A DNA stretch of 64,000 bases from positions 442,250-506,249 of the forward strand of contig NZ_BFCH01000002.1 of assembly GCF_003112775.1 (NCBI RefSeq). The letters run 5' to 3'. This DNA is from Mycobacterium montefiorense. Lineage in GTDB: Bacteria; Actinomycetota; Actinomycetes; Mycobacteriales; Mycobacteriaceae. Positions 37,072 through 46,747 of the stretch are shown in pieces. The position numbers were made by a program, and so were the translations under genes. The notes beneath the pieces are model-generated. The model worked only from the letters and a program-made list of their open reading frames with translations. It did no database searches and was not told the DNA's origin. How positions within the stretch are numbered: the first letter of the stretch is position 1; each line of letters starts with the position of its first letter.

Positions 37072-39408
37072 TCAGCGAGATTCGGCGTAGCGCCGCGCGA
37101 ACTCTTCCCCGGGAACTGGCCACTGCTCGCCGCTGGATCCACGTACCACCCAGTCGCCCTCCGCGGCGGTCGTCGGACCCTCCAAAGTGTTAACGGTCTC
37201 GCCCGGGTAGGCCGGACGAGCTTGCACCCGCCCCTTGCGCTGCCACTGCCCGTCGCCCGCCGGCTCGTAGGTGTCCCGGAAGATGTCGTCGCGCACCGAC
37301 CACACCTTTGCGTCCTCGTGGATCGCCCAGTCACCGGCGTCGGCGCGCATCGTGTGCCCCGAGTCCGACTTCCATGTCCATGGCGCGCTTCGTTGTTCGG
37401 CTATGACCGTTCCTACCCGCGTGTAGGACTGCCACAGCGGCCGCGACCGGAAACCCAGCTGGCGCAGGCTCCACAGCGTGCCCGCCAAACTCCGCACCGC
37501 GGCATTGAGCAGATCCGGGTCGCATTCCACCACCGACCAGTCGACGAGCTTGTTGTGAATCTTGCGTGAGTCGTCGCGCGGGGAGCCGTACTTCCAGCCG
37601 TTGCGGCGGTAGTAACGGCACCAATCCTCATGCTCTGCCTGGGCCATACGCAGCGCGGAGTCATGGTCGAAGCCCATCAACGCAAGCTGTTCGGCCGGAG
37701 CCAATCCCGCCATCTCGCTGCCGGACAGCTGGGCGGGTGGGCTGCCCCAGGTATTCCAGGTGTGTCCCGCGATCTGCTCCACCATCCACAACGCGTTGCG
37801 GACCTGGCGTCGATTGGAACCGCGGTAGAACTCGTTGAGCTCGGTCCACGGCATCGCGGCCGGAGACCGGGGGCCTTCCGGATCGATCGTCGAGACGTAG
37901 CGCTCGTGAATCAGCCGTGCCGCACGCTCCCACGCGTCTTGGACCTGACCCTCCCGGGTGTCGAGCACCAGCGAGTAGGACTGCAGCCGGCCGACGACCT
38001 GGATGGAGTCGTCGCTGATGCTGGTGTTGAGATCCGAGGCGTAGATCGGCATGTCGGGGAAGCGGGCGGCCAGCCTCGCCGCGGTTGTCCCGGCCTGGGC
38101 GTCCACGAAGATCACCGCACTTGTTGCCGGCTCGGCGTCGCCGATCAGCTTCAGCATGGTCGGTACTGTCGGCGCCTCGGCGACCGCGTCGATCATCGGC
38201 CCCTCCGAGGCGAATCCCGCTTGCTGACGGTGGAATTCGTGATCGCGCAGGTACTCTTCGGCGTCTCTTTCGACGAGGGTCAGCGCGGGCAGCGCCACCG
38301 CACCGGGCGGAGTGTAGAAGTCGCGTTCCAGGGCGCGCTGGGTCAGGTCCGCACACAGTGCCAATGTCAACTGTGAAGTGCCACAGATAAATACGTGCTT
38401 CGTTCGCTCCGTTGCGATGACGCTGTCGAGGAGCCGGCCCGCGGTCACCTCGTATTTGCCGACGACGTCGGCAGCCCAGCGGGTGTCCGATCCGCCGAAC
38501 TGCTGGGCGCGCCACGCCTGGGCCAGCCAGGGATCGTCCATCCGCACGATCAGGGGCAACCGCTGCTTGTTGGCGACCTCGGAGAGCCGGCGGCTGATCA
38601 GGTCGAGCCACAACAGGTTGACCGCCGGGTCCGGAGCCATCAGGTAGAGACGAGATAGGTTGCGCCACAAACGGAGTGATACCAGGGTCGACGGTGTATT
38701 GAAGTCCACCAGCACCACCCGGGCGCCCTGTCTACGAGCTCGCTGCACGCGGTCGTCGCTGGCACCGGTGATGACGACCAGGGTGCTGCGCCGGTCCAGG
38801 GTGCGTGCGACGGCGCTGATCAGCGATTGGGTGTCGGCGTCGACACCGACGACGGCCGTGACCGATTCGGCGACGTTGGCGCGCAGCCGATCCACTTGGG
38901 ACCGGAAGACTCCGACCACGACGCCGCCCAGTCCGGTGAAGATCGCCGACAGCGCCGCGATCCGGGCCAGTTCCAGGCCGACGGGCGTGGGGTTCGGGCA
39001 GGTTCGCCCGCCCACCGAAAAGTCGCCGGTGCCGCCCTTGACCAGACTGGCCGTCGCCATCAGCGGAGTGAACAAGGCGGGGTGGTTGGCGTCGTGACAT
39101 CCCCAATAGGAGGTGAGGCCCAAAAGTGCTGTCATCGGGACAAGGGCTGCGATCAGGGTGAACGAAACACCCACCACTCGGTGGCTGCTGCCCGAGCGGA
39201 AGGTCAGCACCGATGCCCAGATCAGCACGATCACAACGATCGCGAGCGTCGGCATCGATCCCGGCTGGCCGAACCATCGCACACCTCGCGGCAGCGCGTC
39301 GGTGATCGAGGGCCTCAGATCCAGCACAGCCAGATAGACGATCAGGAGCAGGCCGACCGCGGTTAGGGCCCATCGCAGCGTGGGCGAGGGTGCCCTGTTG
39401 GGACGCAT
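37072..39408 (-). CDS. Membrane protein with TrkA-N-like, RyR and PGDYG-like domains
   Basis: 778 residues. Four membrane segments occur near 13-30, 53-70, 78-100 and 145-168, with Cys104 and Cys137 in the loop between. Then come two Rossmann-like TrkA-N/RCK-type modules (about 207-330, TLVVITGASDDRVQRARRQGARVVLVDF; about 336-480, HVFICGTSQLTLAL). A RyR domain at about 585-640 has the signature AEHEDWCRYYRRNGWKYGSPRDDSRKIHNKL. Two C-terminal PGDYG-like repeats (ADAGDWAIHEDAKVWSV; AAEGDWVVRGSSGEQWPV) end it. The layout suggests a ligand-gated channel or transporter-like effector. First gene of the operon with TIR. Confidence 0.87.
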   Translation of the reverse strand: MRPNRAPSPTLRWALTAVGLLLIVYLAVLDLRPSITDALPRGVRWFGQPGSMPTLAIVVIVLIWASVLTFRSGSSHRVVGVSFTLIAALVPMTALLGLTSYWGCHDANHPALFTPLMATASLVKGGTGDFSVGGRTCPNPTPVGLELARIAALSAIFTGLGGVVVGVFRSQVDRLRANVAESVTAVVGVDADTQSLISAVARTLDRRSTLVVITGASDDRVQRARRQGARVVLVDFNTPSTLVSLRLWRNLSRLYLMAPDPAVNLLWLDLISRRLSEVANKQRLPLIVRMDDPWLAQAWRAQQFGGSDTRWAADVVGKYEVTAGRLLDSVIATERTKHVFICGTSQLTLALCADLTQRALERDFYTPPGAVALPALTLVERDAEEYLRDHEFHRQQAGFASEGPMIDAVAEAPTVPTMLKLIGDAEPATSAVIFVDAQAGTTAARLAARFPDMPIYASDLNTSISDDSIQVVGRLQSYSLVLDTREGQVQDAWERAARLIHERYVSTIDPEGPRSPAAMPWTELNEFYRGSNRRQVRNALWMVEQIAGHTWNTWGSPPAQLSGSEMAGLAPAEQLALMGFDHDSALRMAQAEHEDWCRYYRRNGWKYGSPRDDSRKIHNKLVDWSVVECDPDLLNAAVRSLAGTLWSLRQLGFRSRPLWQSYTRVGTVIAEQRSAPWTWKSDSGHTMRADAGDWAIHEDAKVWSVRDDIFRDTYEPAGDGQWQRKGRVQARPAYPGETVNTLEGPTTAAEGDWVVRGSSGEQWPVPGEEFARRYAESR

Positions 39409-39436
39409 CCGCCGATCTCCCTTCGCGCGGTGTCGG

Positions 39437-39455
39437 CTGTTCGGACGTCGAACAG
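39437..39455. promoter_or_regulatory. 19-bp inverted repeat over the RyR-TIR promoter
   Basis: CTGTTCG (39437-39443), GACGT, CGAACAG (39449-39455): perfect seven-base arms 28 bases upstream of the RyR start. On the minus strand TACTGT, a TANNNT -10 candidate, overlaps the repeat. A repressor site is likely; the arm orientation is opposite to a LexA box. Confidence 0.55.
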
Positions 39456-39554
39456 TACACGCAAAAGGTCGGCCGAAAGCAATGGTTTCGTGCGAGTGCC
39501 GAGTTACTAGCTAGCTACTCCCGAGTTCCTAAGGCGGGCAATAGCAGCGGGCCG

Positions 39555-40223
39555 CTAGCCGACGAATCGTGATAGCCGCGCCGACAGGTGCGGGACCAGT
39601 CCGCCGTCGGCGTCCACCCGCTCCTCGACGTACGCCAGGTCGCCGCCTTCGACGATGCCGTAGAGCCGCTTGGCGCCCCCGACCAGCACGCCGGTTCGGC
39701 TGCGGGCCAGAGCGTCGGTCACGAGGTCCCACGACGACTGGCTGCGCGGTCGCCCATAGAACAATTCGACGTAGCCGGACGAGTGGGCGAGCAACAGCTC
39801 GATGGCCTGAGACTCGCTCGGGTCGTCGGGATCGAGGACAAAACGCCAGAAGCCGGTCTCGCGCAGGCCGGGTTCCTGGTAGTTGCCGTCGTTGTCGAGC
39901 CGCCAGGACCTGGCTTCCCAATTCAGGTAATCGCCGCCGTCGTGCGAGACCACGATCTGCTGGCCGAAACGGTAGTCACCGTCGGGTCCGCGGCCCTCGC
40001 CCTCACCGCGCCACACGCCGACCAGCGGCAGCAGAGCCAGCAGTGCGTCGTTGAGGTTGGCGCCTTCGCGCAGGTTCGCGGTATCGGCCGGGACCGGCAG
40101 ATCGGCGAAGGCCGGGATATTGCGCGCCGCGGTCACCTTGGCTCGTTCGGCGGCGGCAGCCACCGCGCGGTCGCCGGAGCCTGCAGAACCGGACGGACCC
40201 TCAGGGGCCTCGGCGTGAGTCAC
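39555..40223 (-). CDS. Nitrobindin-family heme-binding beta-barrel protein
   Basis: 222 residues. GVWRGEGEG at 69-77 is the nitrobindin/THAP4 signature (GxWxGxGxG), and the C-terminus [11 protein letters not shown] carries the proximal heme His. These ten-stranded barrels bind ferric heme and scavenge NO or peroxynitrite. It is the Rv0813c equivalent, which in M. tuberculosis is directly next to Rv0812; here the TIR/RyR module separates them. The GTG start overlaps the stop of the small membrane-protein gene by four bases. Confidence 0.93.
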   Translation of the reverse strand: MTHAEAPEGPSGSAGSGDRAVAAAAERAKVTAARNIPAFADLPVPADTANLREGANLNDALLALLPLVGVWRGEGEGRGPDGDYRFGQQIVVSHDGGDYLNWEARSWRLDNDGNYQEPGLRETGFWRFVLDPDDPSESQAIELLLAHSSGYVELFYGRPRSQSSWDLVTDALARSRTGVLVGGAKRLYGIVEGGDLAYVEERVDADGGLVPHLSARLSRFVG

Positions 40224-40318
40224 GACTCGTCGGTGATGAGTCGGTAGAGGGTGTACAACGCAAACCAGGAGATGACCACTACTGCCGCGACCAGAATGAT
40301 CTCAAAAAAGAGCACCAC
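40220..40318 (-). CDS. 32-residue single-helix membrane protein
   Basis: GTG 40318 to TGA 40220 gives [32 protein letters not shown] in two halves: a 22-residue hydrophobic helix and a short polar tail. The stop overlaps the nitrobindin start by four bases (GTGA), which is strong evidence that it is translated. It lies between sseC and nitrobindin on the same strand. The helix-plus-acidic-tail layout suggests a small inner-membrane protein; no function is known to me. Confidence 0.7.
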   Translation of the reverse strand: MVLFFEIILVAAVVVISWFALYTLYRLITDES

Positions 40319-40385
40319 GATAGTGAGTCTATTCGCCTCGCTCCGTGCGCGGCGTGCCCGGGGGATCCGGCCGCGGCGCAGGCGG

Positions 40386-40688
40386 TCAGGCGATCTTGAC
40401 GTCCACCTCGTGGATGCCCGCGCCCGACGGTGACACAACGGCGTCGCCGTTGCCCGCTTTGGACAGGGCGCGCAGCGTCCACGCTCCCGGTGCCGCGAAG
40501 AAGCGGAAGTCACCGGTGGCCGACGCGACGACCTCGGCGGTGAACTCGTCTGACGAGTCCAGTAACCGGACGAACGCGCCACCGACGGCCTGACCGTCGC
40601 GATCCACGACGCGGCCGGTGATCACGGTTTCTTTCTCCAGGTCGACGCTGGCGGGCAACGTCTGTCCTTGCCTAGGTGCAGAGCACAT
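40386..40688 (-). CDS. sseC: SseC-like DUF1416 protein
   Basis: 100 residues, the exact size of mycobacterial SseC. MCSAPRQGQTLPASVDLEKETVITGRVVDRDGQAVGGAFVRLLDSSDEF is a carboxypeptidase-regulatory-like beta-sandwich. It lies one base downstream of cysA, as Rv0814c follows Rv0815c. It is thought to take part in sulfur handling because of this constant linkage; the molecular activity is not established. Confidence 0.95.
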   Translation of the reverse strand: MCSAPRQGQTLPASVDLEKETVITGRVVDRDGQAVGGAFVRLLDSSDEFTAEVVASATGDFRFFAAPGAWTLRALSKAGNGDAVVSPSGAGIHEVDVKIA

Positions 40689-40689
40689 A

Positions 40690-41523
40690 TCAGCTTCCCA
40701 ACTCGATCGGGGCGCCCACCAGGGAGCCGTATTCCGTCCAACTGCCGTCGTAGTTCTTGACGTTGTGATGCCCGAGCAATTCCTGCAGAACGAACCAGGT
40801 GTGCGACGAACGTTCCCCGATTCGGCAGTACGCAATCGTTTCTTTTGTGCCGTCCAAGCCGGCGTCGGCGTAGAGCTTGGCCAACTCTTCGTCGGACTTG
40901 AAGGTCCCGTCGTCGTTGGCGGCCTTGCTCCACGGCACGTTGATGGCGCTGGCGATGTGCCCCGGCCGCTGACTCTGCTCCTGCGGCAGGTGCGCAGGAG
41001 CGAGGATCTTGCCGGAAAATTCGTCGGGGGAGCGCACGTCGACCAGGTTCTTGGCGCCGATGGCGGCGATCACCTCGTCGCGGAAGGCGCGAATGGTGTT
41101 GTCCGGCGCGGCAGCGGTGTAGGAGGTCGCCGGACGGTTCACCTCGTCACTGGTCAGCGGGCGTCCGTCGAGTTCCCACTTCTTGCGGCCGCCGTCGAGC
41201 AGCTTGATCTTCTCGTGCCCGTACAACTTGAAGTACCAGTAGGCATAGGCGGCGAACCAATTGTTGTTGCCGCCGTAGAGGATCACGGTGTCATCGTTGG
41301 CTATGCCGCGGTCGGACAGCAGTTTGGAGAATTGCTCCGCGTCGACGAAGTCGCGCTTGACCTGGTCCTGCAGGTCGTCTCGCCAGTCCAGCTTGATCGC
41401 GCCGGCGATGTGGCCTCCGTCGTACGCACCGGTGTCCTCATCGACCTCGACGAATACGACGTTCGCGGCGTCGAGATTTTTCTCAGCCCACTCGGCGGAG
41501 ACCAGGACGTCGGAACGTGCCAT
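40690..41523 (-). CDS. cysA: Thiosulfate sulfurtransferase (rhodanese) CysA
   Basis: 277 residues with two rhodanese domains. The active-site Cys233 is in AYCRIGERSSH at the start of the C-terminal loop; the N-terminal domain is inactive. ATG 41523 has upstream purines and yields the family start MARSDVLVSAEWAEKNL. The enzyme moves sulfane sulfur from thiosulfate to acceptors. It is in an operon with DUF4395 upstream and sseC downstream, under the poly-Cys leader ORF. Confidence 0.97.
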   Translation of the reverse strand: MARSDVLVSAEWAEKNLDAANVVFVEVDEDTGAYDGGHIAGAIKLDWRDDLQDQVKRDFVDAEQFSKLLSDRGIANDDTVILYGGNNNWFAAYAYWYFKLYGHEKIKLLDGGRKKWELDGRPLTSDEVNRPATSYTAAAPDNTIRAFRDEVIAAIGAKNLVDVRSPDEFSGKILAPAHLPQEQSQRPGHIASAINVPWSKAANDDGTFKSDEELAKLYADAGLDGTKETIAYCRIGERSSHTWFVLQELLGHHNVKNYDGSWTEYGSLVGAPIELGS

Positions 41524-41561
41524 GGTAGGGATTCCTTTCGATAACTTTCGATGAACTGCGG

Positions 41562-42032
41562 TTACGTCGTACCGGCGGTCGGTCGTAAGCGAACCACGAG
41601 GGGATAAAGCTGACAGCCCAGGCAGATGCCGAAGGCCGCATTCAGGAAGGCCGCCACCAGGGCGAAGGCCGTTGCGACGACACCCACCAAAGGCGCGCCG
41701 GCGGCGAATCCGGCAGCACCGACGATCGCGAAGATCAGGCCGACCAACTGGGCGAACTTCAGCGGCGGCACCGGCTCGCGCTCTTTGACCGGGCTCAGCC
41801 GCGGCGCCACCAGGGTTGCGAACAACCGGCCGTAGGGGTGCCGGCGCGGGCCGCCGACAGCGCCGATCGCAAAGACCACGGCCTGCAGGCCCAGAATGAT
41901 CGCGGCTGCCGACGGACTCAGCGCCGAGACGATCAGGGTCGCAACCAGCACCGCCGTCGTGACCCAGGCCGCGAATCTGGGTCCACGAACGTCGACGCGA
42001 TCCAGCGCCGCACTGGTATTGCTGCTTGACAC
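41562..42032 (-). CDS. DUF4395 membrane protein
   Basis: 156 residues with four hydrophobic segments and a C-terminal CLGCQLY motif, characteristic of DUF4395 proteins coded beside rhodaneses and thioredoxins. The C-x-x-C may handle sulfane sulfur or disulfides at the membrane. GTG 42032 follows AGGAG. It is the first structural gene after the poly-Cys upstream ORF. Confidence 0.9.
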   Translation of the reverse strand: MSSSNTSAALDRVDVRGPRFAAWVTTAVLVATLIVSALSPSAAAIILGLQAVVFAIGAVGGPRRHPYGRLFATLVAPRLSPVKEREPVPPLKFAQLVGLIFAIVGAAGFAAGAPLVGVVATAFALVAAFLNAAFGICLGCQLYPLVVRLRPTAGTT

Positions 42033-42128
42033 GAAAGACTCCTATTTGCCTGTTGCACGGAAACGGTGGGGACATGCCACGGTGGTGTTCCGGGCTGCTC
42101 CGAGTGCTGCGCGGGCGGGCGCGGCTAC

Positions 42129-42224
42129 TCAGCAGCTACAGCAACAGCAACAACAACAACCCGCGATGCGGCACAGATCGACTGCGCGACGCTTGGTGAG
42201 CATGGGCTCCATGCGGGATGACAC
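42129..42224 (-). CDS. Leaderless poly-cysteine upstream ORF (probable Cys attenuator)
   Basis: 31 codons from GTG 42224 to TGA 42129. The peptide starts MSSRMEPMLTKRRAVD and ends with seven consecutive Cys codons followed by Ser-Cys. TAAGCT (42232-42237) is seven bases from the GTG, so the transcript is predicted to be leaderless; internal ATGs at 42212 and 42203 are in frame. Leaderless poly-Cys short ORFs ahead of sulfur operons have been described in mycobacteria as cysteine-responsive attenuators. Stalling at the Cys run when cysteine is scarce would raise expression of DUF4395-cysA-sseC. Confidence 0.85.
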   Translation of the reverse strand: MSSRMEPMLTKRRAVDLCRIAGCCCCCCCSC

Positions 42225-42231
42225 GTCGGTT

Positions 42232-42237
42232 AGCTTA
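42232..42237 (-). promoter_or_regulatory. -10 box (TAAGCT) of the sulfur operon
   Basis: TANNNT match on the minus strand, seven bases before the GTG of the poly-Cys ORF and just after the thiX stop, giving the cysA operon its own promoter. Confidence 0.6.
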
Positions 42238-42253
42238 CCCAATGACATTGCGA

Positions 42254-42676
42254 TCAAGCCAACAGCGGTTCGAGGGCAGACCGCAGGTCGGCGGCCTTGG
42301 GGACACCCGATGTCCGGTAACGCTGTCGTCCGTCGACATCGAAAATCAAGGTTGTCGGCAGCGACAGCACCGAAAACTGGCGTGCCGCGCCCGGGTTGGC
42401 GTCGATGTCCACCTCGACGTGGGCTACATCGCCGAGGTTTTCGCAGACCTGGTCGACCACCCGGCGTACCCGATCACAGGGTCCGCACCACGGTGCGCTG
42501 AAATGCACGACGGTCGGTCCGCTGCGGGACAGACCCAGGCCCGCGGTGTCGGCGTCGTCGCCCTGGCCCAGGCTGGAACCGACTTCTTTGATGGCTCCCG
42601 AGCGCCGCGTCAGCAACCAGCCCACCACTGCCGCTAAGGCAAGCGCCGCGGCGATCGCGACGACGACGGTGGTCAC
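42254..42676 (-). CDS. thiX: Membrane-anchored thioredoxin-like protein ThiX
   Basis: 140 residues: an N-terminal membrane helix (VVVAIAAALALAAVVGWLL), then a thioredoxin fold with active site APWCGPC (Cys64, Cys67) and the cis-Pro region LPTTLIFD. A thiol-disulfide reductase near the membrane is predicted. It is the Rv0816c equivalent, upstream of the cysA transcription unit, which has its own promoter. Confidence 0.92.
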   Translation of the reverse strand: MTTVVVAIAAALALAAVVGWLLTRRSGAIKEVGSSLGQGDDADTAGLGLSRSGPTVVHFSAPWCGPCDRVRRVVDQVCENLGDVAHVEVDIDANPGAARQFSVLSLPTTLIFDVDGRQRYRTSGVPKAADLRSALEPLLA

Positions 42677-42725
42677 TGGCGCCGCTCCGTCTCGTTGTTT
42701 CGCGCTGCAGGGTCTCCGGCGCGGG

Positions 42726-43538
42726 TCATGACTGCTTAAACCCCGCGAGGGTCACGGTTACTCCCGTGGTGATGCCCTCGATGATGACGTCCGAGCCGCG
42801 CGCCCCCACGGTGTGTGGCGCCACGCCGAACGGAAGTCGCTGATTGGGCAGCCTGGCGGTGAAGGCGCGCAGCACCGCGTCGCGCTTGTCATCGGGAACG
42901 GTTTGGTTGGCGGTATCCGGTCCGGTGAGGACGCCGGTCGGCGTGAACACGAGTGTCGCCTGGTCGTCGGGGGCGATCGATAGGTCCACCGAGATGCTTA
43001 CCCGATGGTCGAAGTCGGCCGATTTCGGTGTGCCGCTAAAGACAAGTCCGTGGTTGCCGGAAATCCCCGATTCAGTGGTACCGCCGGTGGCGTCGTTTGT
43101 CTCGGCGGGTGGTGCCTCAACCATCAGGTCGCCCATGCCCAGGTATCGGCCCAGGTGCGTCGAGTCGATGATGATGCGGCTTTCCAGCTTGCCGACCGGA
43201 AGCTTCGCATCGGGTCTGATCAGCCAGGATGCATCCGTCAGGCCGATCGAGTGCATGGTTGCTTCCAGCGTGGCCTTACCGGTCATCGCGTGGTCGACGC
43301 CGTTGGCCTTGATCTCGAGCTCGTTGTAGTGGCGACGCATCGCCTGTGGGATGAATGGGAAGGCCAGGATGGCCACGAAGGGGTCCGACCCCAGGTTTGC
43401 CGCCTTGCGCACGGTGCGCGAGAGCTGGTACTCGGCATAGATGCTGGCTCCGTAGTCCGCGCCGACGGCACCGATGACGATCACCGCCACGGCGGACACC
43501 GCGACGATCACACTGATCAACACCCTGCGCATCCGCAT
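42726..43538 (-). CDS. lmeA: LmeA-family phospholipid-binding protein
   Basis: 270 residues. A signal-anchor (RVLISVIVAVSAVAVIVIGAVGADYG) precedes a DUF2993/LmeA domain (KAANLGSDPFVAILAFPFIPQ, HYNELEIKANGVDHAMTGKATLEATMH). LmeA is a periplasmic lipid-binding protein needed for normal lipomannan mannan elongation in mycobacteria. The order thiX-lmeA-glnR is conserved. It is divergent from glnR. Confidence 0.88.
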   Translation of the reverse strand: MRMRRVLISVIVAVSAVAVIVIGAVGADYGASIYAEYQLSRTVRKAANLGSDPFVAILAFPFIPQAMRRHYNELEIKANGVDHAMTGKATLEATMHSIGLTDASWLIRPDAKLPVGKLESRIIIDSTHLGRYLGMGDLMVEAPPAETNDATGGTTESGISGNHGLVFSGTPKSADFDHRVSISVDLSIAPDDQATLVFTPTGVLTGPDTANQTVPDDKRDAVLRAFTARLPNQRLPFGVAPHTVGARGSDVIIEGITTGVTVTLAGFKQS

Positions 43539-43725
43539 ATTGTGGCGCAGTTCGCCGCGGCGCGCGGCGGGGGATTGCGGTCAGGCCCGCCTCGTGGTGG
43601 GGCTCACAGTAACTGACAACGACACGTACAAAGGCCAGGTAGCACGTTATCGTTAGACGACCTGGCCACTAACGCCACGTGGCTGCATGAATCTGGGAGA
43701 TGCCTTTCCCACGAGCTGGAGGGGC

Positions 43726-45434
<1,709 letters not shown>

Positions 45435-45471
45435 GCAGAAAGCACAGGCAGCAGTGTTGTGCCCGTTGACT

Positions 45472-45489
45472 ATTCACCGCACGTTCACC
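45472..45489. promoter_or_regulatory. PHO box upstream of pstSCAB (RegX3-type site)
   Basis: ATTCACC (45472-45478) and GTTCACC (45483-45489) are direct repeats with an 11-base period, the pattern recognised by actinobacterial PhoP/RegX3 regulators under phosphate limitation. TAGTTT near 45524 is a fitting -10 about 35 bases downstream. Confidence 0.75.
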
Positions 45490-45577
45490 ACTTGGGCACT
45501 CTTATGAAAAGGGCCTCAGCGCATAGTTTCGAGCGGCGGCCGGATGCGTCGAAACTGGGTCAGAAAGGGCGAGATCG

Positions 45578-46699
45578 GTGAGCCTGGACAGCGTGGGCAA
45601 GACGCTGGCGGCAGCGGTGTTGGCCATCACGATGACCAGTGCGGGGTTGACCGCCTGCGGCAACGACGACAATCGCCGCGATCCGGCGCAAGCCACCTCC
45701 GGACCCGCCGGGACGGTGACCTGTACCGGCAAAGGCGAACTGACCGCGGAAGGGTCGACCGCCCAACAGAACGCGATCGCCGTGTTCAGCCATGTCTGGG
45801 GCCAGTACTGCCCGCGCAAATCGGTTTCGTACAACCCGACCGGCTCGGGTGCGGGCCGCGAGCAATTCATCGCCGGCCATGTCGACTTCGCGGGATCGGA
45901 CTCGCCGCTGGTCGCCGACCAGATCCTGCCCGCGACCAAACGCTGCGACGGCAACCCGGCGTGGGACCTGCCACTGGTATTCGGATCGGTGGCCCTGGTC
46001 TACAACCTGCCCGGGATACCTACGCTGACCCTTAACAGTGATGCGCTGGCCAGGATTTTGACCGGCAGGATCGCCGTCTGGAACGACCCGATCCTGGTGG
46101 CGCTCAACCCCGGGATAGCGCTGCCCGGCAGCAATATCACGCCCGTTTACCGGGCGGACTCATCCGGAACCACCGACAACTTGCAGAAGTACCTGACGGC
46201 CGCCGCACCCGAGACCTGGTCCAAAGGTGTCGGCACCGAATTTCAGGGCGGTGTCGGCGAAGGGGCAGCGAAGTCGTCTGGTGTCATCCAGGCGGTGCGC
46301 ACCACCCCCGGCGCCATCGGATATGTCGAAAAAGGCTTCGCCGACCAGGCAGGCGTTCCGTACGCGCAACTCGACACGGGCAATGGAGTGGTTCCGCTGA
46401 CCAATGAGACGGCCACCAACGCTGTCAACACCAGTACCTTCGTGGCGCCCGGCAACGACCTGGTGCTGAACCTGGACTCGATGTACAGCACCGCCCAGCG
46501 GGGTGCTTACCCGTTGGTGCTGGTCACCTATGAGATCGTCTGCTCGAGGGGATACAGCACAGAGACCGCAGCCGCGATCAAGTCGTTTCTGACCGTGGCC
46601 GCGAACTCCGGTCAGGCCAACCTCTCGTCGGTCGGCTACATCCCGTTGACCGATAAGGTCAAGGAGCGACTGGTCGCCGCGATCGATGCGATGCAGTAG
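45578..46699 (+). CDS. pstS: Phosphate ABC transporter substrate-binding lipoprotein PstS
   Basis: 373 residues. A signal with lipobox LTAC (Cys near 27) is followed by the PstS fold: AEGSTAQQNAIAVF and SYNPTGSGAGREQFIAGHVDFAGSDSPL are the phosphate-contact loops, and RADSSGTTDNLQKYL another. It delivers inorganic phosphate to PstCA. First gene of a complete pst operon behind a PHO box. Confidence 0.97.
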   Translation: MSLDSVGKTLAAAVLAITMTSAGLTACGNDDNRRDPAQATSGPAGTVTCTGKGELTAEGSTAQQNAIAVFSHVWGQYCPRKSVSYNPTGSGAGREQFIAGHVDFAGSDSPLVADQILPATKRCDGNPAWDLPLVFGSVALVYNLPGIPTLTLNSDALARILTGRIAVWNDPILVALNPGIALPGSNITPVYRADSSGTTDNLQKYLTAAAPETWSKGVGTEFQGGVGEGAAKSSGVIQAVRTTPGAIGYVEKGFADQAGVPYAQLDTGNGVVPLTNETATNAVNTSTFVAPGNDLVLNLDSMYSTAQRGAYPLVLVTYEIVCSRGYSTETAAAIKSFLTVAANSGQANLSSVGYIPLTDKVKERLVAAIDAMQ

Positions 46700-46747
46700 C
46701 CCCCGGGCCCAAGGAGCGACAGCAAAACCAGCAGTGATGGATTCACA

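Noticed and set aside
39437..39455. LexA/SOS box
   Set aside because: The mycobacterial SOS box has CGAAC-N4-GTTCG order; here the arms are in the opposite order (GTTCG ... CGAAC).
39501..39520. Near-palindrome GAGTTACTAGCTAGCTACTC as nitrobindin terminator
   Set aside because: The stem is AT-rich, short and mismatched; no support beyond location.
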